Part shown: piece after piece, positions 1 through 13,800 of the stretch
Layout of the letters: each line of letters begins with the position of its first letter
How positions within the stretch are numbered: position 1 is the stretch's first letter
Assembly: GCF_037392515.1 (NCBI RefSeq)
Contig: NC_090295.1
Location: forward strand, 14,279,001 to 14,343,000
DNA from: Haliotis asinina
Taxonomy: Eukaryota > Mollusca > Gastropoda > Lepetellida > Haliotidae
DNA length: 64,000 nt
Direction: 5' to 3'
Notes under the pieces: generated by a model
Told to the model about the DNA's origin: nothing
The model's database searches: none
What the model saw: the letters and a program-made list of their open reading frames with translations, nothing else
Program-made: the position numbers and the translations under genes

Positions 1-1225
1 TTCAGAGAAATGTCAATTAAAATGTGTACAAAATTCTTTTGATAGTAATTTCATAGCAATTAAAGTTTCCTTCACTGACACCATTTTCTATGGAAATCGT
101 TATCATATCAATTCTTGGTCTTGGAAGGATGCATAGTATTTACAGATTGGTTAAAAACCTAGCCAAAGGGGGCTACTCACTGAACCAGGGAGCCTGACAT
201 AGCAGTTTTACTATGTCAAAGTTGGTGTATTGAATGAAACTATTGAGGTGGTGACTGTATCCCAAGAAAGTAAGCCAACCACAGAGTTCTATATGAGGGT
301 GAAAGAACAGGCATGTTTTGAGAGAAACTTAATTAGTCACACCTGATTGAGGTTGAACATGTTGAAAGTGCTTCAGAGCACTAATTGTCCTTGACCAGAT
401 AGACATCAGCAGGAGTCTTCATCAAAGCCCCCCATTATCCCGACATTCCAAATATCCATTTCTTACTGAATCTGTGTGACTTGTTCAGTGGAAATGTCAT
501 AAATGTCATTTATTGTCTGTTAAAAAGTCATGCTGGTTTAACCTTTCCATTACTGGAAATTGGAATGGAGTCTGCTAAAAATAGGCATGCATTTGTTTAT
601 GACCAGAGAGTGATTAATACCTTAAAGGCAGGTCAGCATGTCAGTGGTCACCATCGATTCCATACAGGAGCATCATAAAGTCTGATAGTTATCACTACCG
701 TATTTGTTTTATTAATCACCCACTATACTTTGTCCTAAATTCAAGCCTAGTCAAGCGTTTGTTCATGAACCGATAGAGATTAATACCTTAACAGAGGCAA
801 ACATATCAACAGTTGTCATCGATACAAGGAGTGTCTTGTGTAAATTCTGATAGACCTGGTTACGGTATATTTTGTATTTAATCACCCAAATTCAACTTAA
901 CAAGCTGTAAGTTTTTGTAACCACCTATACTGAGACCAAAAATTTACAAGTTTACAATGTTTTGTGTAGATTTTAAAGAAAACAGTATTATAAAGAGAGT
1001 ATGAAATTACTTTATGGATTTTCATTGATTTTTTATCTTAGTTTCTTCACCACCACTTCTCAGAAGACAATATTCCAGGGTTCAATTTTTTATAAAACAA
1101 GCCACTTGCACAGGGCAAATGACCTTCAGAAAGTAACTTGTCATAACTAATTTCTGCTTGCCTTTATTTTTATGACACAATGATGATAATGTTATTATGA
1201 AAGGATAAATCGGCATGTTATTTGG

Positions 1226-1288
1226 TGTGAGTTTTAGTTTTACGTCGCACTCAGCACTATTCCAGCTATATGGCGATGGTATTTGATG
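1226..1288 (-). repeat. SINE fragment, CACT-tailed family B (3' end)
   Basis: The stretch matches the tail of the family repeated throughout the window: a 'ttttacg..gcactcagc' block followed by 'attccagctatatggcg'. Only the 3' end of the element, on the minus strand, is present. Confidence 0.7.
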
Positions 1289-4200
1289 TTAATGTTGCAG
1301 GACATATTTATTACGAAGTGACAAATAGCAAAGTAAGATAACTATTCTTTATTTTCATTGCAAAATTTAATAGCTACATTTTAAGCAGATATGAAATCAA
1401 AGTTTATTTGCAGTTTGAAACCGTAAGTGGAAATTATCTAGTAGCCCAAGGACAAGTAAGATACCATTATTTGATAGCCAGATATGAAAAGTGACTTGTC
1501 CCGGGCATGAGGTAATGGGATTTTCCACCTGTATTCCTGTCAATGGTTTGAAAAAGCATACCCTCTTGTCAAGTATTTTACACAGGTGCACATATTACAG
1601 TGAATATGGTAAATTCAAATGGTCTCATGGTATCAGTATTATCACTTGCTCTTCAGTTAAAAATTGGTGTTGAATGTAATTAATTTGTGCACATGAGTAA
1701 ACCTACATTCATTAAGTACACCTGGCACACTGACCAGGTTACCTGAGGGCAATACAGTCACACTTTCAGGTTATGGAAGCTGAAAACTGCCAACTAAAAT
1801 CTTTCATAAAATAATTGAATCTGTTTTTATTTGACTATGCATTCAATTTTGCATGGCTTAGGGGAAAAAAGCATGCATAAATGTAGGTAAGTGCAGAAAC
1901 CAACTATTCCTTTTTTTGTAATTTTGCATGTTCAAACACCTGCTGAACATTAAGTAAGAAGCACAACTTTGCCCTGACAGATACATTCCTGTGTTTGTCA
2001 ATTTTTACGTACGGTAATATTATAATTTGGTTTTTTTCACAAATAAAAATAGAATCCTTGACTAAGCAGAATTATTTTGAGATCGCAATTACAAGAACCG
2101 TAACATATACTCACTGAAACAAGAAAGGGAACATCTGAAAGTAGAAGTGTTCCTTTATTCTTTTCCAGGTTTCTTCACAAGGTTTATATTGCACTGTGGG
2201 TGAAAATCTGGAAATAAATAAATGAACACATGTAATTTCATGTATTCCCTTACTTGTTTCCATGAGTATGTATGTTCACTGACTTAGAATTTTACAAATA
2301 GGATCAGCATGTTCAATTAAAGGCACCTACTGTCAAACACTTAAGCTCCCAATATATTGTAATATGTATCGCAATACATATCGAAATACGGGTACCTGAA
2401 TCGCAGTATGTTAGAATACAACTATACTATACTATCCACTCAGTTTTGTCTGGCTTGGAAAAACATAATTAAATGTTGGTAACAGCAGATGGCAACTCTT
2501 TATTTATTACCTAGCAATAATTTGTCTGTTCAGACACCTGCTGAACATAAAGCAGGGATTGACAGGTTCCGAGTTCAGACATCATAAGTATACAAATTGA
2601 CAATTCATGCATGTTGTGTTATGGTATCATTTGCTATTTAATTACGGTAATGATTTATTTGATGATCATGATACACAATACAATAACTTTATTAATAATA
2701 ATATATGTTACCCATGCGGTCAACGTATGGGTAGTTGCATACTAACTTCGTACGTCGCATGAGTGTCATGTCGTGTTGACCTGTGTCATAACTGACACTG
2801 GATAACTATTCTTACAATTTGATTGGATAACTGATGACCTCAACTGCACCACGTCATGACGGAACTACTTTTTCATTCACAACAAACATGTGAAGTCATT
2901 CATTCTATAACTTAAATGTATTATGGGAATGTAAACATTGCGAACGTTTAATTGTGAGTTGAACTATGACATTATACCCATTGATGATTGTTGACCAGTG
3001 AAGTTAGCCGGGTGAAGTAACTGCAAACCAAAAAACGGGGTGCTATGAGTAGTTTACTGTAGATGCCTGTACAAGGCAATGACAGCCGACATACATTGTG
3101 ACATCAGTTACCATTGTAACCATTGTTTCATATTATTCATATGTAATGAGACCATGTAGTATTCTCTATTTTAAGTGTCTGGGATCCTTAATTTGAACAG
3201 GACCCCTGAAAATAAAGAGTATGAGTCCCAGGGTAAATCACCATTAAAGTAAGGAGCTCTTCTTAACCCTGAGGGATATGTTCTTGTTCATTTGATGCAG
3301 TTAAACAGCACTGCATAGCAGATCTTGAAATACACTGTCTTAAACTGAAAGTTAATTCTTCAAACCTTCTGTCAGATAAAATATTATCCTGGAGATGACA
3401 AAACCTTTCTCTGTTTATGGTTGATGAACATCTTTATTTTCACAATGGCGACGTTAAAGAAGTTGATCATCCTTAAGGTTTGTCATCTCTCTACCACCAA
3501 CTTTTAGAATGCCACTCAAATAAAATATTGTGCTTGTTCTCAAATAAATATGTCATAAAATATTATTGGAACTTGTAACATATTTATTAATTAAAGTTCA
3601 CACATGTCACAGACCCATTCAGTTAACAAATTCTTGTTCATTCGGTGACAGATGTAACTCCACTATCTTGATATTGTCTGATGGTTCTTTTATCATAACT
3701 GTGACTTCAGTGTTTTGTCTGCTGTTATGATGAAAAGGTCATATTTAACAGATGTGTAATGTAGACAGTTCCATACAGTAACATGCGGAAAGGATGTTTT
3801 CACTCACCATGAAAGCATCCTTGATAATATTCAGGGTATATGTTACAGTAAATCTACACTATACCCAATGATGCATCTTGGGCTCAGACCGATGATTTTG
3901 TTACCTCCCTTGGCTGTATTTTTAAGAAATCTGGTGACTATGCTGGGAAGTTACGTGTACCAATCACAACATAGTTTTGCTTCTCACATTATCTTACTGA
4001 TTGAACTTGGCAATACAAATGATGTAGAGGTACCTTCACGGCTGTGACCGCTACCTTTGTTGACACTGGCATTATAGTGGCAAGCTCAGTTGTAATGTCA
4101 GCTAACCTGATTGGCTACTGTGAAAATGCAGAGCCAGCAAAGGGCAGAAATAAAACAAAGCCACAGATGCATCCAGGGTATTGTGGGGTAAATCATATAC

Positions 4201-4539
4201 CCTCGAGATTATGCAGGATGCCATGAAAGAAGTCTCACGAACCACAATTTGCAGTGTTTGATTACTTGCATACCCCTTGTAACAGTGTTGTCGCCATTGC
4301 CGAAACAGGTTTTTTTGTCAGTGGAAGTACTGAATTCTCGCAAAGTGACCTGACACCCTTACAAACCCTATTCTGGATGGTCTCAGCTGATGGTGTCATT
4401 GTACTTGAATCAGTGCTTAAGCTGTCAACCACTAGTTTGACTAGATGATTGTCCCAGATATGATCAATTAAAGGCTGCAGTAATAGAATCAGAGTATAGC
4501 TGCAAGCTGCTTAAACAAACTTTGCATGCATGCATCCAT

Positions 4540-4858
4540 AAATATGCAAGTTATTTACAAAGTTGTTTGCAAAATTATTCCATGAATATCCCATGTTAAT
4601 CTGTATACTTTGTTATTCCATATTTTTCTAAAGCTTATAACAAATTATTCCTATCTGTATACCATATTATTCCAAGGCACATATTACGTTATTCCAAGGT
4701 GTATCCAGTGTTGTTCAAAGCTGTGTAACATGCTATTCCCACCTGTGCACTATGTTATTCAAAGTATGTGTTACTTGTGATCATGTTGATCTAATCTGTT
4801 TATGTTATGATTCCAATTTGTGTACCACATTCTTATTCAATGTTCTCTGTGTCCTCAG
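4540..4858 (+). repeat. Diverged short-period tandem repeat ending at a splice acceptor
   Basis: About ten imperfect units of roughly 30 bp contain variants of 'gttattcca' alternating with 'tgtatacc/tgtgtacc'. The array runs directly into the polypyrimidine tract and AG of the first PGD exon in the window. Confidence 0.55.
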
Positions 4859-7800
4859 GTTCCACTGTTGGAGAAAGGAGACATTATCATTGATGGTGGC
4901 AACTCGGAATACCGAGACTCCAACGTGAGTGAGTGAGTGAGTGAGTGAGTGAGTGAGTGAGTGAGTGAGTGAGTGAGTGAGTGAGTGAGTGAAATTTTAT
5001 GCTGCACTCAGCAATATTCCAGCTATATGGTGGTGGTCTGTAAATAATTGAGTCTGGACCAGACAATGCAGTGATAATGATATTGTCATTGTCACCACCA
5101 CCCACCAGCGACTACAGAGTATATGAAGGGGATGATGAGTTCATACCAAACGAAACCGGTAACGTCTCTGCCACACACAAGTGCCTATCTCACTTTGATG
5201 GGGCCCACCGTCACTTTAATGATATTGTCAGCAAGCCTGACCACCCGATCATGTTAGTCGCCTCTTACGACAAACGTAGTCCCCTTATGTTGCAAGTATG
5301 GGTTGCTGAAGGCCTAATCTACCTTGTACCTTCACGGGTCTCCAATGTAAGACATACTGGTAGCAGAAAACCCCCAATGTTTTCCCTTGATGGATGAGTG
5401 AGTTAATATTTAACAACAGCTATGTTTCACTCAAATTGTGATGCGTTTCCTTTGATGAATTCAAGCATTCCCCAGCCACTGATCTGCAGCAGTTATTACT
5501 GTGAAGTAGTAGATGTATGGATCAAAATAAATTCCTGTTTAGTTTTTTATGTAATGACTGTGAGGGTAAAAGTGAGTAAGTAAAACTTACAAGATATTGT
5601 TGATATCTTCTACCTTTACAATTTCTCATTTTAGAGGAGAGCCAAATCCCTGGAGGAAAAGGGACTACTTTTTGTCGGTAGTGGCGTAAGTGGTGGAGAA
5701 GATGGTGCCCGCTACGGCCCATCCCTTATGCCGGGAGGATCCGCAGCAGCGTGGTATGTAAACTTCTCCTTTCTGCCTTAAATTTCACCATACAGCTATT
5801 ATTTAGAGAATACAACTAAATCTGAGGAGCAATGTTACTTGTAGACTTAACTAACTGAACTTTGAAATTTTCTCTAGCCCATAAAACTTAACTGTTTGTC
5901 AAACATTTTTGAATTTTTTTAGAAACAACATCTGTGCATTTTATAATCCATAGCTGAACGCGTAATTGTATGAAAATGCTGACAGAAAGAAGAATGGGGT
6001 CGGGAGGGGTGGTGGGGAGGGGTGGTGGGGGGGAGATATTACCTTACACTGTTATCATTTGTTTCAATCAGGGAGATATTATCGTATTCATGGTAGAATA
6101 TATTGCAATAGAAAGTTTGTGATTTGTTGCACGATCATTTAAACTGCAAATAGGGTGTTGTGCCATCATTTGGATTAATAATGGCAGTGTTAAAATTCAT
6201 TTTTGGATCACTTGTTTTGGATAATTCATAATTTGTTTTGCAATCATTTAGACCTAAAATTGTCCTCTCACTAAAGTTTCTGACCTGTGTTTGCAGGCCT
6301 CACATCAAGGACATCTTCCAGGGCATATCAGCCAAGGTGGGCTCAGAGCCATGCTGTGACTGGGTAGGTAGTATACAGTTAGTGAAAACGCTTCATCCCT
6401 AGACATCATACTTTATATTAAACTCTTATTGGAGTTTAGTCCCTGTAAATTACTTGAGGATTAATTAATGCAGGCTTGTCACTTTGCTCATGAAAAACGG
6501 ATTGTTGACATTTGCACTGATAAAAAAAGATTATCAAGATGCAAGCTTGATATTCTCAATTATAGGATTGTCAAAATGCATGTTTATTGTTGAGATTTGA
6601 GCTTGTTATTTTCACTTGTAATTTAGGATTTTTTAGAGGCAGGCATGTTGTTTTCACTTGTAGGAGATGCAGTTAAACAGTGTTAAACTGTTCAGTAAAA
6701 CTGAAATGGAATTTGTGAGAGTATGAAGATTCATTTGATGAAAGTTGTCTTGTTTTGGGGTAGATTGTCAGACGAACTTAAGATTACAACTTCAACAGAA
6801 ATAACATACCATGTATCTCTTTTTATTCATTGCAGTGCTTGAGGTGGGTTTGTTTTGATGTTGTTCAGCTTAAGCTCCAGACTGTGCCTCGTTTGTTATA
6901 GTGTTGAGTTGTTTCTTCTGTATACAGGCGGTGGGGTATCAGTGTTAAATGTAAGGTGGGTACAGTGTGTGAAGCCCATTTCTGATGCACCCCTGTGATA
7001 TTGCTGGAATTTTGCTAAAATCAGAGTAAAACCATACTCATTCACTCACCCACTCACAGGTGGGCCCTGATGGAGCAGGTCACTTCGTCAAGATGGTGCA
7101 CAACGGGATCGAGTACGGCGACATGCAGCTCATCTGTGAGGCCTACCACCTCATGAAATCAGGGCTCGGTCTGACACACCAGGAAATGGCAAATGTATGA
7201 TCTCGTTTCAAGGTGCAATTAAATGAAATGATCAGCCTAAAATCAGGGGTGAAAGAGTATGCTCTTACCACGGTATGGTATCACAATGCAGATCTTTGAC
7301 AAGATTCAAACTGTATAGTGTCAGATAACATGGAAAAAACATAACCATTGCCTTTTATTCTGAATAAACAAAACAAAATATAGTCATTTTATGACATAGA
7401 TAGAAAAGAAGTTACAAAAGCTGAAATAAAGTTTACCAGACCAAAGGCAAAATGCAGCAGTTCTACTAATGTTGCATTATACTGTTTCACACCTACATGA
7501 TGTAAGGAGACACATCATTTTATCAGTCTTAAAGTCTGAAGTTGATGATAGATCTGAATTCTGGTACAGGCTAAATTCCCACCTTGTTAAAGAGGAGGCT
7601 TATTGTCACGTTTCTTTCAAGTTCCTCATTGCCACCAGATTCAAATGGTGGCCTGTAAACTACTGAGACAATCTTGTGTTTTATAAATTTATAGACTTGA
7701 CACATGTTAATTTGAATCCTGCAAGGGAAGTAATATGTGCATTATTATTATAGATGTGAATTATGCCGCTATCAATGAGTTAACAATGCAGATGATGAAT

Positions 7801-10800
7801 CTTGGCTTACAGCATTGTAGTCTTTGAAGAAATTCCTGCATGACCTTATCTTACCCCCTTGAACAAAAGCAGAGGTCAACACATGTGACTTCTCAGGGTG
7901 CACACATGTTCACACACACATACACACATACACACATGTTTGCACTCGTTGCAATGAGCAGGGTATAAGACATATATGTTGAAGACAACTTGCATTGAAC
8001 CTGTGCATTTATCACTCTAATCTGAATTAGTAGGTAGAATAATAACTCTATTTAGCAGGGATGGTAATCTGTTTTATTTGAACTCAAATCAGCTGGTCTT
8101 GGGATCCGTCTAAATGCAGAGAGAAAATATTTAGGGTGCTGAGGTCCCGCTTATCAACGTCAAGTACTCACATACTAACATTCACTTTAACCTGTCGCCA
8201 TCCCTGATTTAGAGATAAACAGTATTTCCTGTTACCAATCACTGACTGAATATTTGCAGGTATTTGATGAGTGGAACAAAGGCGAGCTTGAATCCTTCTT
8301 GATTGAGATCACGAGAGACATCATGAAGTTCAAGGATGCAAAGGGAGATTATCTTGTTGAGAAAATCAGAGACTCTGCTGGCCAGGTAAGTAACAGTGGT
8401 GAATGAAAAGGATGAGATGGAAATGTTTTTCCACTCTTCCTCTCACCCCGAAAATGCAGGTTATAACAGGTATTTTACAAGAGATGTACCCGTGACGGTC
8501 CGGGTTAGAATATAGGCCGTCAGTAACCTATACTTGTTGTAAGAGGTGACTAACGGGGATCGGGTGGTAAGACTTGCTTCACACCTGTCATCAGTTCCCA
8601 GTTGCAGGGATGGCAATTTTCAAATCTGTGAATTTAAATGCAAATCAATTGATCTTGAGATTCGTCAAAGTCCAAGGATAAAATAGTTAGGGAAAGATTG
8701 AAGGCCCACTTATCAACATCAAGTACTCACATCCGTGTCTCTTGGGCTATCAAATTGCAGAATTTCACGTCTCATAAAATCAGTTATAAAATCGGAAACA
8801 AACCCATGCTTCCAGTTTCCTAACTGCTTTCTAAGCTAACATTCGATTTGATAACTTTAATCAATGCATCCAATAAGAATCACTGTTTTAGAAATTCATC
8901 AGTAATTGCGACGAAATATGTTGACAATTTTGACCCGGGATTAAAAATCGTAAATCAGTGATATCAATAAAGAAGTGAGAGATAAATTCATTTGGGAATG
9001 GCTTGACAAAAGTAACTGCCAAAGTAAGAATCAGAAAAAAAAAATCTTTGAGGAGATATCACAAAGTTTGGTGTCCTTTGAAAAACAGGGATGGCATTTT
9101 TTCATGGAAATCTGTAGATTTTAATGCAAATGAATCGATCCTAAACCCTGCACTCAGACCCCCAGCTGATTTTCCTTTGAAACCACTTTCACCTTTTGCC
9201 ATCCCTGCAGTTGACCAGGTTGACGCTTGTGCTATTGATCTCTGGATTGTCTAGTTAAGACTTGATTGTTTTCAGACTGCCACCATATAGCTGGAATATT
9301 ACTTTATGAGATGTAAAACTAAACTCACTCACTCAATCACTAAGCAAAAGACGACTGTTGTGATCAGGTGGTGTCTCACAGACTGGGCTTCATACATCAT
9401 TGTTGGTTGATGCTCATGGTGTTGATCACTGGATTGTTCTGGCCAGACCACCACCATGCACCTTCAATTGGCTTAATCCATTGTTGACCCTGGAATGGTG
9501 TGCGAGTGAAGTACAGTTGACACAAATTAGTGTTGGAGTCAGATTCTTTACTGGGATCAACTGAACTTCCTTTCACCCCATAGTAACGTGAAATCTTGTG
9601 ATCTAACTGAAATACTGTTGAAATTACCTATATGCTGAGCATATACAATACATGTATTTGATGTGATAAATGCCCATTTCCAAGAACAACCCCTTCACCA
9701 ACTTATAAGCCCTTACTGCTAAAACAGATGATGTTCCTGCCTTAGAGTGAACTTACCACTAAAGTGATTCTAACCAGCGCACCTAGGCATATAGACTTAG
9801 TGTTGGCGATAGGGCCTAGATTTTCAAAGCTCTCTTAGCACTCAGATAGTCAGAAGTCCATGTTAATGTATAGCACTTAGCTCTGAGAGAGCTTAAAACA
9901 TCTTGGCAGAGGTTTTTCTGTACAGTGACACCCAGTCTGTGTTTTCTAATGGTAACTCTGTTTGTATGTTGTATATTGTAAGTACTGGGACAACGTATGT
10001 CATGATTTAGTTTCATTTATTTTATTATAAGGTCTTTATAATGTTCAATGTTGTTCATTTCAGAAAGGCACAGGAAAGTGGACTGCTATTTCATCCCTGG
10101 AGTATGGAGTTCCTGTCACACTTATAGGTAGGGGAATATTTTCAGCTAACTTCTTCCCAGTGTATAGCTTCTGGCAGGTTTCAACTGTATCCACACTTTA
10201 TGTCACTTTCATGCGTTCAGGAAGTTAGTAGCCAAGTGGTTATAGCGTTCACTTGTTACGCCGAAGACTTGATCCCATACAAAGGTACAATATAGGAAGC
10301 CCATTTTGCCATGATATTGCTGGAATATTGCTAAAAGCGGCACAAAACCCAACTCACTCACTCACTCAGGAACCTGGAAGGGACATGAGTGGTCCATTGG
10401 TGGAAGATGATGCCGTTCCCTGTGCAGAATCGTTTACTTATGGCAAACCAGAAATTTCTTTTTGTGGTTCAAATCCAGGTACACTCCAGTTTCATTTGTA
10501 AGTTTGTGAACATCATACTCATGTTTGTCTGTTACTTACACTTGCATTCCAACTTAAGGCTAGACCAATATTATTTCTTTTTTACGGATCTGCCGGTCAT
10601 ATTTTTCCAAGAAAAGGAAAAAAATAAAAATTGATTTTCCCTGCTCAGAAAATAAAATCCTAATGTTTTTTATTGGCTAAAAATGTAAACTCACAAGAAA
10701 AAGTTTTTAGATTGAGCAAACCTTTTGTTTTCCAGGCGAAGCTGTGTTTGCACGGTGTCTGTCATCATTACAAGCGGAGCGAGTAGAGGCCAGCAAACAG

Positions 10801-13800
10801 ATCTCTGGGCCTAAAGTTAGCAAGTACAGCGGGGACAAGAAGGCATTCATTGAGGCGATCCGACAGGTAAAATAGCCTGAAGTGGCAGGCAAGCAAGCAC
10901 TGTTGTTACAGATGCAGCAGCATTCAAAATATGTGCAGGCCTGACCATCAAGCTTAAAATTTAGACATTTCCCTGGTATTTTAGGTGGACTGGTAACTTT
11001 CGTTCAGGGCTGGCAAGTTTTACATCTAAGCAGGACAGTGGAAGGGACTGGAAATTTGGGGAGTTTCGTACCTTTGATACAAGTCGGTTAAAATGTCTTA
11101 AAACTGTACCAAAGGCATATAGAGAATATCCTTAAGAATATCCTTATTGTATCGCTGATTGCTTCATGAAAAGGGGCATTGGGGTACCCAAATGGTTATT
11201 ATTATTGCTTGTCATAGTAAAGACCTGGGTTCGATTCCTCAAATGGTTGCAGTGTGTGAAGTCCATTTCTGGTGTCCCCTGGGGTGACATTGTTCAAACT
11301 GTGGTAAAAGTGACCTTAACTAAACTCAGTCAGTCAGTCAGTGCATCATGAGAAAGTTGTAGGTAAACATTATGCCAAACTGCCCCGAAGGTGAGAAGAT
11401 ATTCAGTTTCAAGAATGTCCTTGTGTCATTGCCAATTTTCTTATGAAAGCTTTACTGTTTGAATGTTACCAGTGTTACTGATTAACGGTTCTTTTTTACA
11501 ATGGATCTTTCGATGAATCAGTGGATGATCAATTATGAATGAAGACAGACCAGTCATAATTTAGGACTGGTTTCTATGGAATACCCTTTGTGAAGATAAC
11601 TAAACTTAAAATATAAACAATTCCCATTTTTAATTTTGGAATGTTTTGACACAAATGACAAGAACTGATGCAGTGGCAACAAACCCTTTACTCTATTTAT
11701 GTTTTATGTTTAATACATGTCACAGTTAACTAAAATTGTCTTTCCAAGGCACTGTATGCCAGCAAGATCGTGTCCTACGCCCAGGGATTCATGTTGATGC
11801 GGGAAACAGCCAAGGAACTGAACTGGAAACTCAACTTCGGTGCAGTCGCACTTATGTGGAGAGGAGGCTGTATTATCAGAAGGTATTGTGTCCACACTGA
11901 ACCTTGTTTCGTTTTCAGTCCATCCTAGCAAGTGTATAAGATTGAGAGTAGCATCAGTGAAGGGAAGGTGGATGTCTAATAGGGGGAGGGGGGAAGAGAA
12001 TATTATCTGGTCTGCTCAGTCATTTTCTGTCTGTACATACCCGTGAAGATCCTGGTAAGAATTGATTTTCTGCAACCTATGCTTGTCATAGCAGGCAACC
12101 AATGGGATTGGGTGGTCAGTCTTGTTGACTGGATTGATACGTCATCAGCTTCCGATCCGACTGTTTCCAGACTATCGCCATATAGCTGGAATATTGTTGA
12201 ATGCAATGTTTGTTCACTCACTCACTCACTCACTCACTCACTCACTCACTCACTCACTCACTCACTCACTCACTCACTCACTCACTCACTCAGCAGGCAG
12301 TCAGATATTCTGTATAAATTGTTAAACAGCATAACTGCTGACTTTCTGTTTTCATTGTCTTCTGTGAATGATGAAGGCTTGATTTGATGAATCAGTGTCA
12401 CATGACACCATGAAAGATTTGTCACTGTTAAAATCTGTTTATTTGTCACTGATAAACCCTGCATTTTTTGTCACCCCATGTTTATTTTTTACTGTTAAAC
12501 CCTTTGTTTTTTGGTCACTGTTAAACTTTGCATTTTTTGCTACTGTTAAACCCCATGTGTATTTGTTACCGTTAAACCCTGTATGTGACTGTTTAATCCC
12601 AAGTCTTTGTCACTGATAAATCCCACGTTTAATTGTCACAGTTAAACCCTATGTTTCAGCGTGTTCCTGGGGAACATCAAGTCGGCATTTGACAAGAATC
12701 CAGATCTGAGAAATCTCCTTTTGGATGACTTCTTCAAGAAGGCAATTCAGAAATGTCAGGTCAGTGACACATATTCCCTTTAGAAACTGCTTCACCATAA
12801 AGAGACTTAGTGTGTGAAATTAGGGTTGTCGATACTTTTGTAGTGAATCAGCTGTTGCAAATATTATAAATCTGAAATGATTTGTCATTGTTGAAAAATG
12901 GAAGCTTAGATCATCGTAGCACAGAGATCTGTATGGAATGAAAACATTATTTTAAATTTCATCTTGGTGGGTTAGTAAAGTGGTTAAGGCATCCACTCAT
13001 CAACCTGAAAACCTAGGTTTGTCGGTTCTGTCTGTTTGTAGTGACTTTAAGTCCCATGTTGTGTCCCAGGGAGCCTACATATGACTGAACATATGATTAA
13101 AATATGATTGAACAAGGATTAAGGTATAACTGAACTATGACTGTGCTGTGTGAAGCTCATTTTTAGTGCCCCTGCTGTGATATTGGCTGAATATTGCTGA
13201 AAGGGGCATGAAATCGTACTCACTCACTGATTGTGCTGTTAGACTTGACTTTAATTGAACCGTGACTGAATTGCTGAATAGGAAGCCTGGAGACAAGTGG
13301 TGTCACAAGCAGTGTTGTTGGGAATCCCGACACCAGCGTTCAGTTCAGCTCTAGCGTTCTTCGATGGGTACCGCAGTGCAAGACTGCCAGCCAACCTCAT
13401 CCAGGTACAGTAATGACAACTTCACAGCATTATAATGATCTCCCGTTTTGGGTGCAGGATCAGAATAGTTTTCCAGAATTAAGTGTTAGTTGTAAGATCT
13501 GACTGAAGAGGATAACTTGGTAAGACATGGTTATTTTTCGGATTTTGTGTTATCATGCCCAGTAGACCTCATCTGTGTATTTAGTTTACACCTTGAATAT
13601 TGCTAACCTGTGAAGATCTGGTTGGAATTTATCTTCAGTATCCCATGCTTATCATAAGAGGCAACCAGTGGATCAGATGTTTAGACTTGCTGACTTGGTT
13701 GACACATGTTATCACATCCCAGTTGTATAGATCAAAGCTCATGGTGTTGGTCACTGGATTGTCTGTTCCAGACTAAGTTATTTACAGATCACTGCCATAT

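Larger units (their letters stand above)
1..4858. other. Non-coding: upstream intron or flank of the PGD gene
   Basis: I see no coding exon here. The PGD exon that begins at 4859 needs about 88 upstream codons (NADP-binding fold), and I looked for the expected conserved segments without success, so those exons are probably left of the window and this stretch is mostly intron. It contains a SINE fragment near 1226, AT-rich unique sequence, and a diverged short-period repeat next to the splice acceptor. Short open frames (for example 481-678 and 4044-4226) have no recognisable domain. Confidence 0.5.

Noticed and set aside
3445-3480. ATGGCGACGTTAAAGAAG followed by a GT, as the PGD first exon
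   Set aside because: The encoded residues do not match the conserved PGD N-terminus and no further upstream exons connect to 4859.
5071-5397. 108-codon ORF in a PGD intron
   Set aside because: It lies almost wholly in a SINE copy and has no protein-family resemblance.
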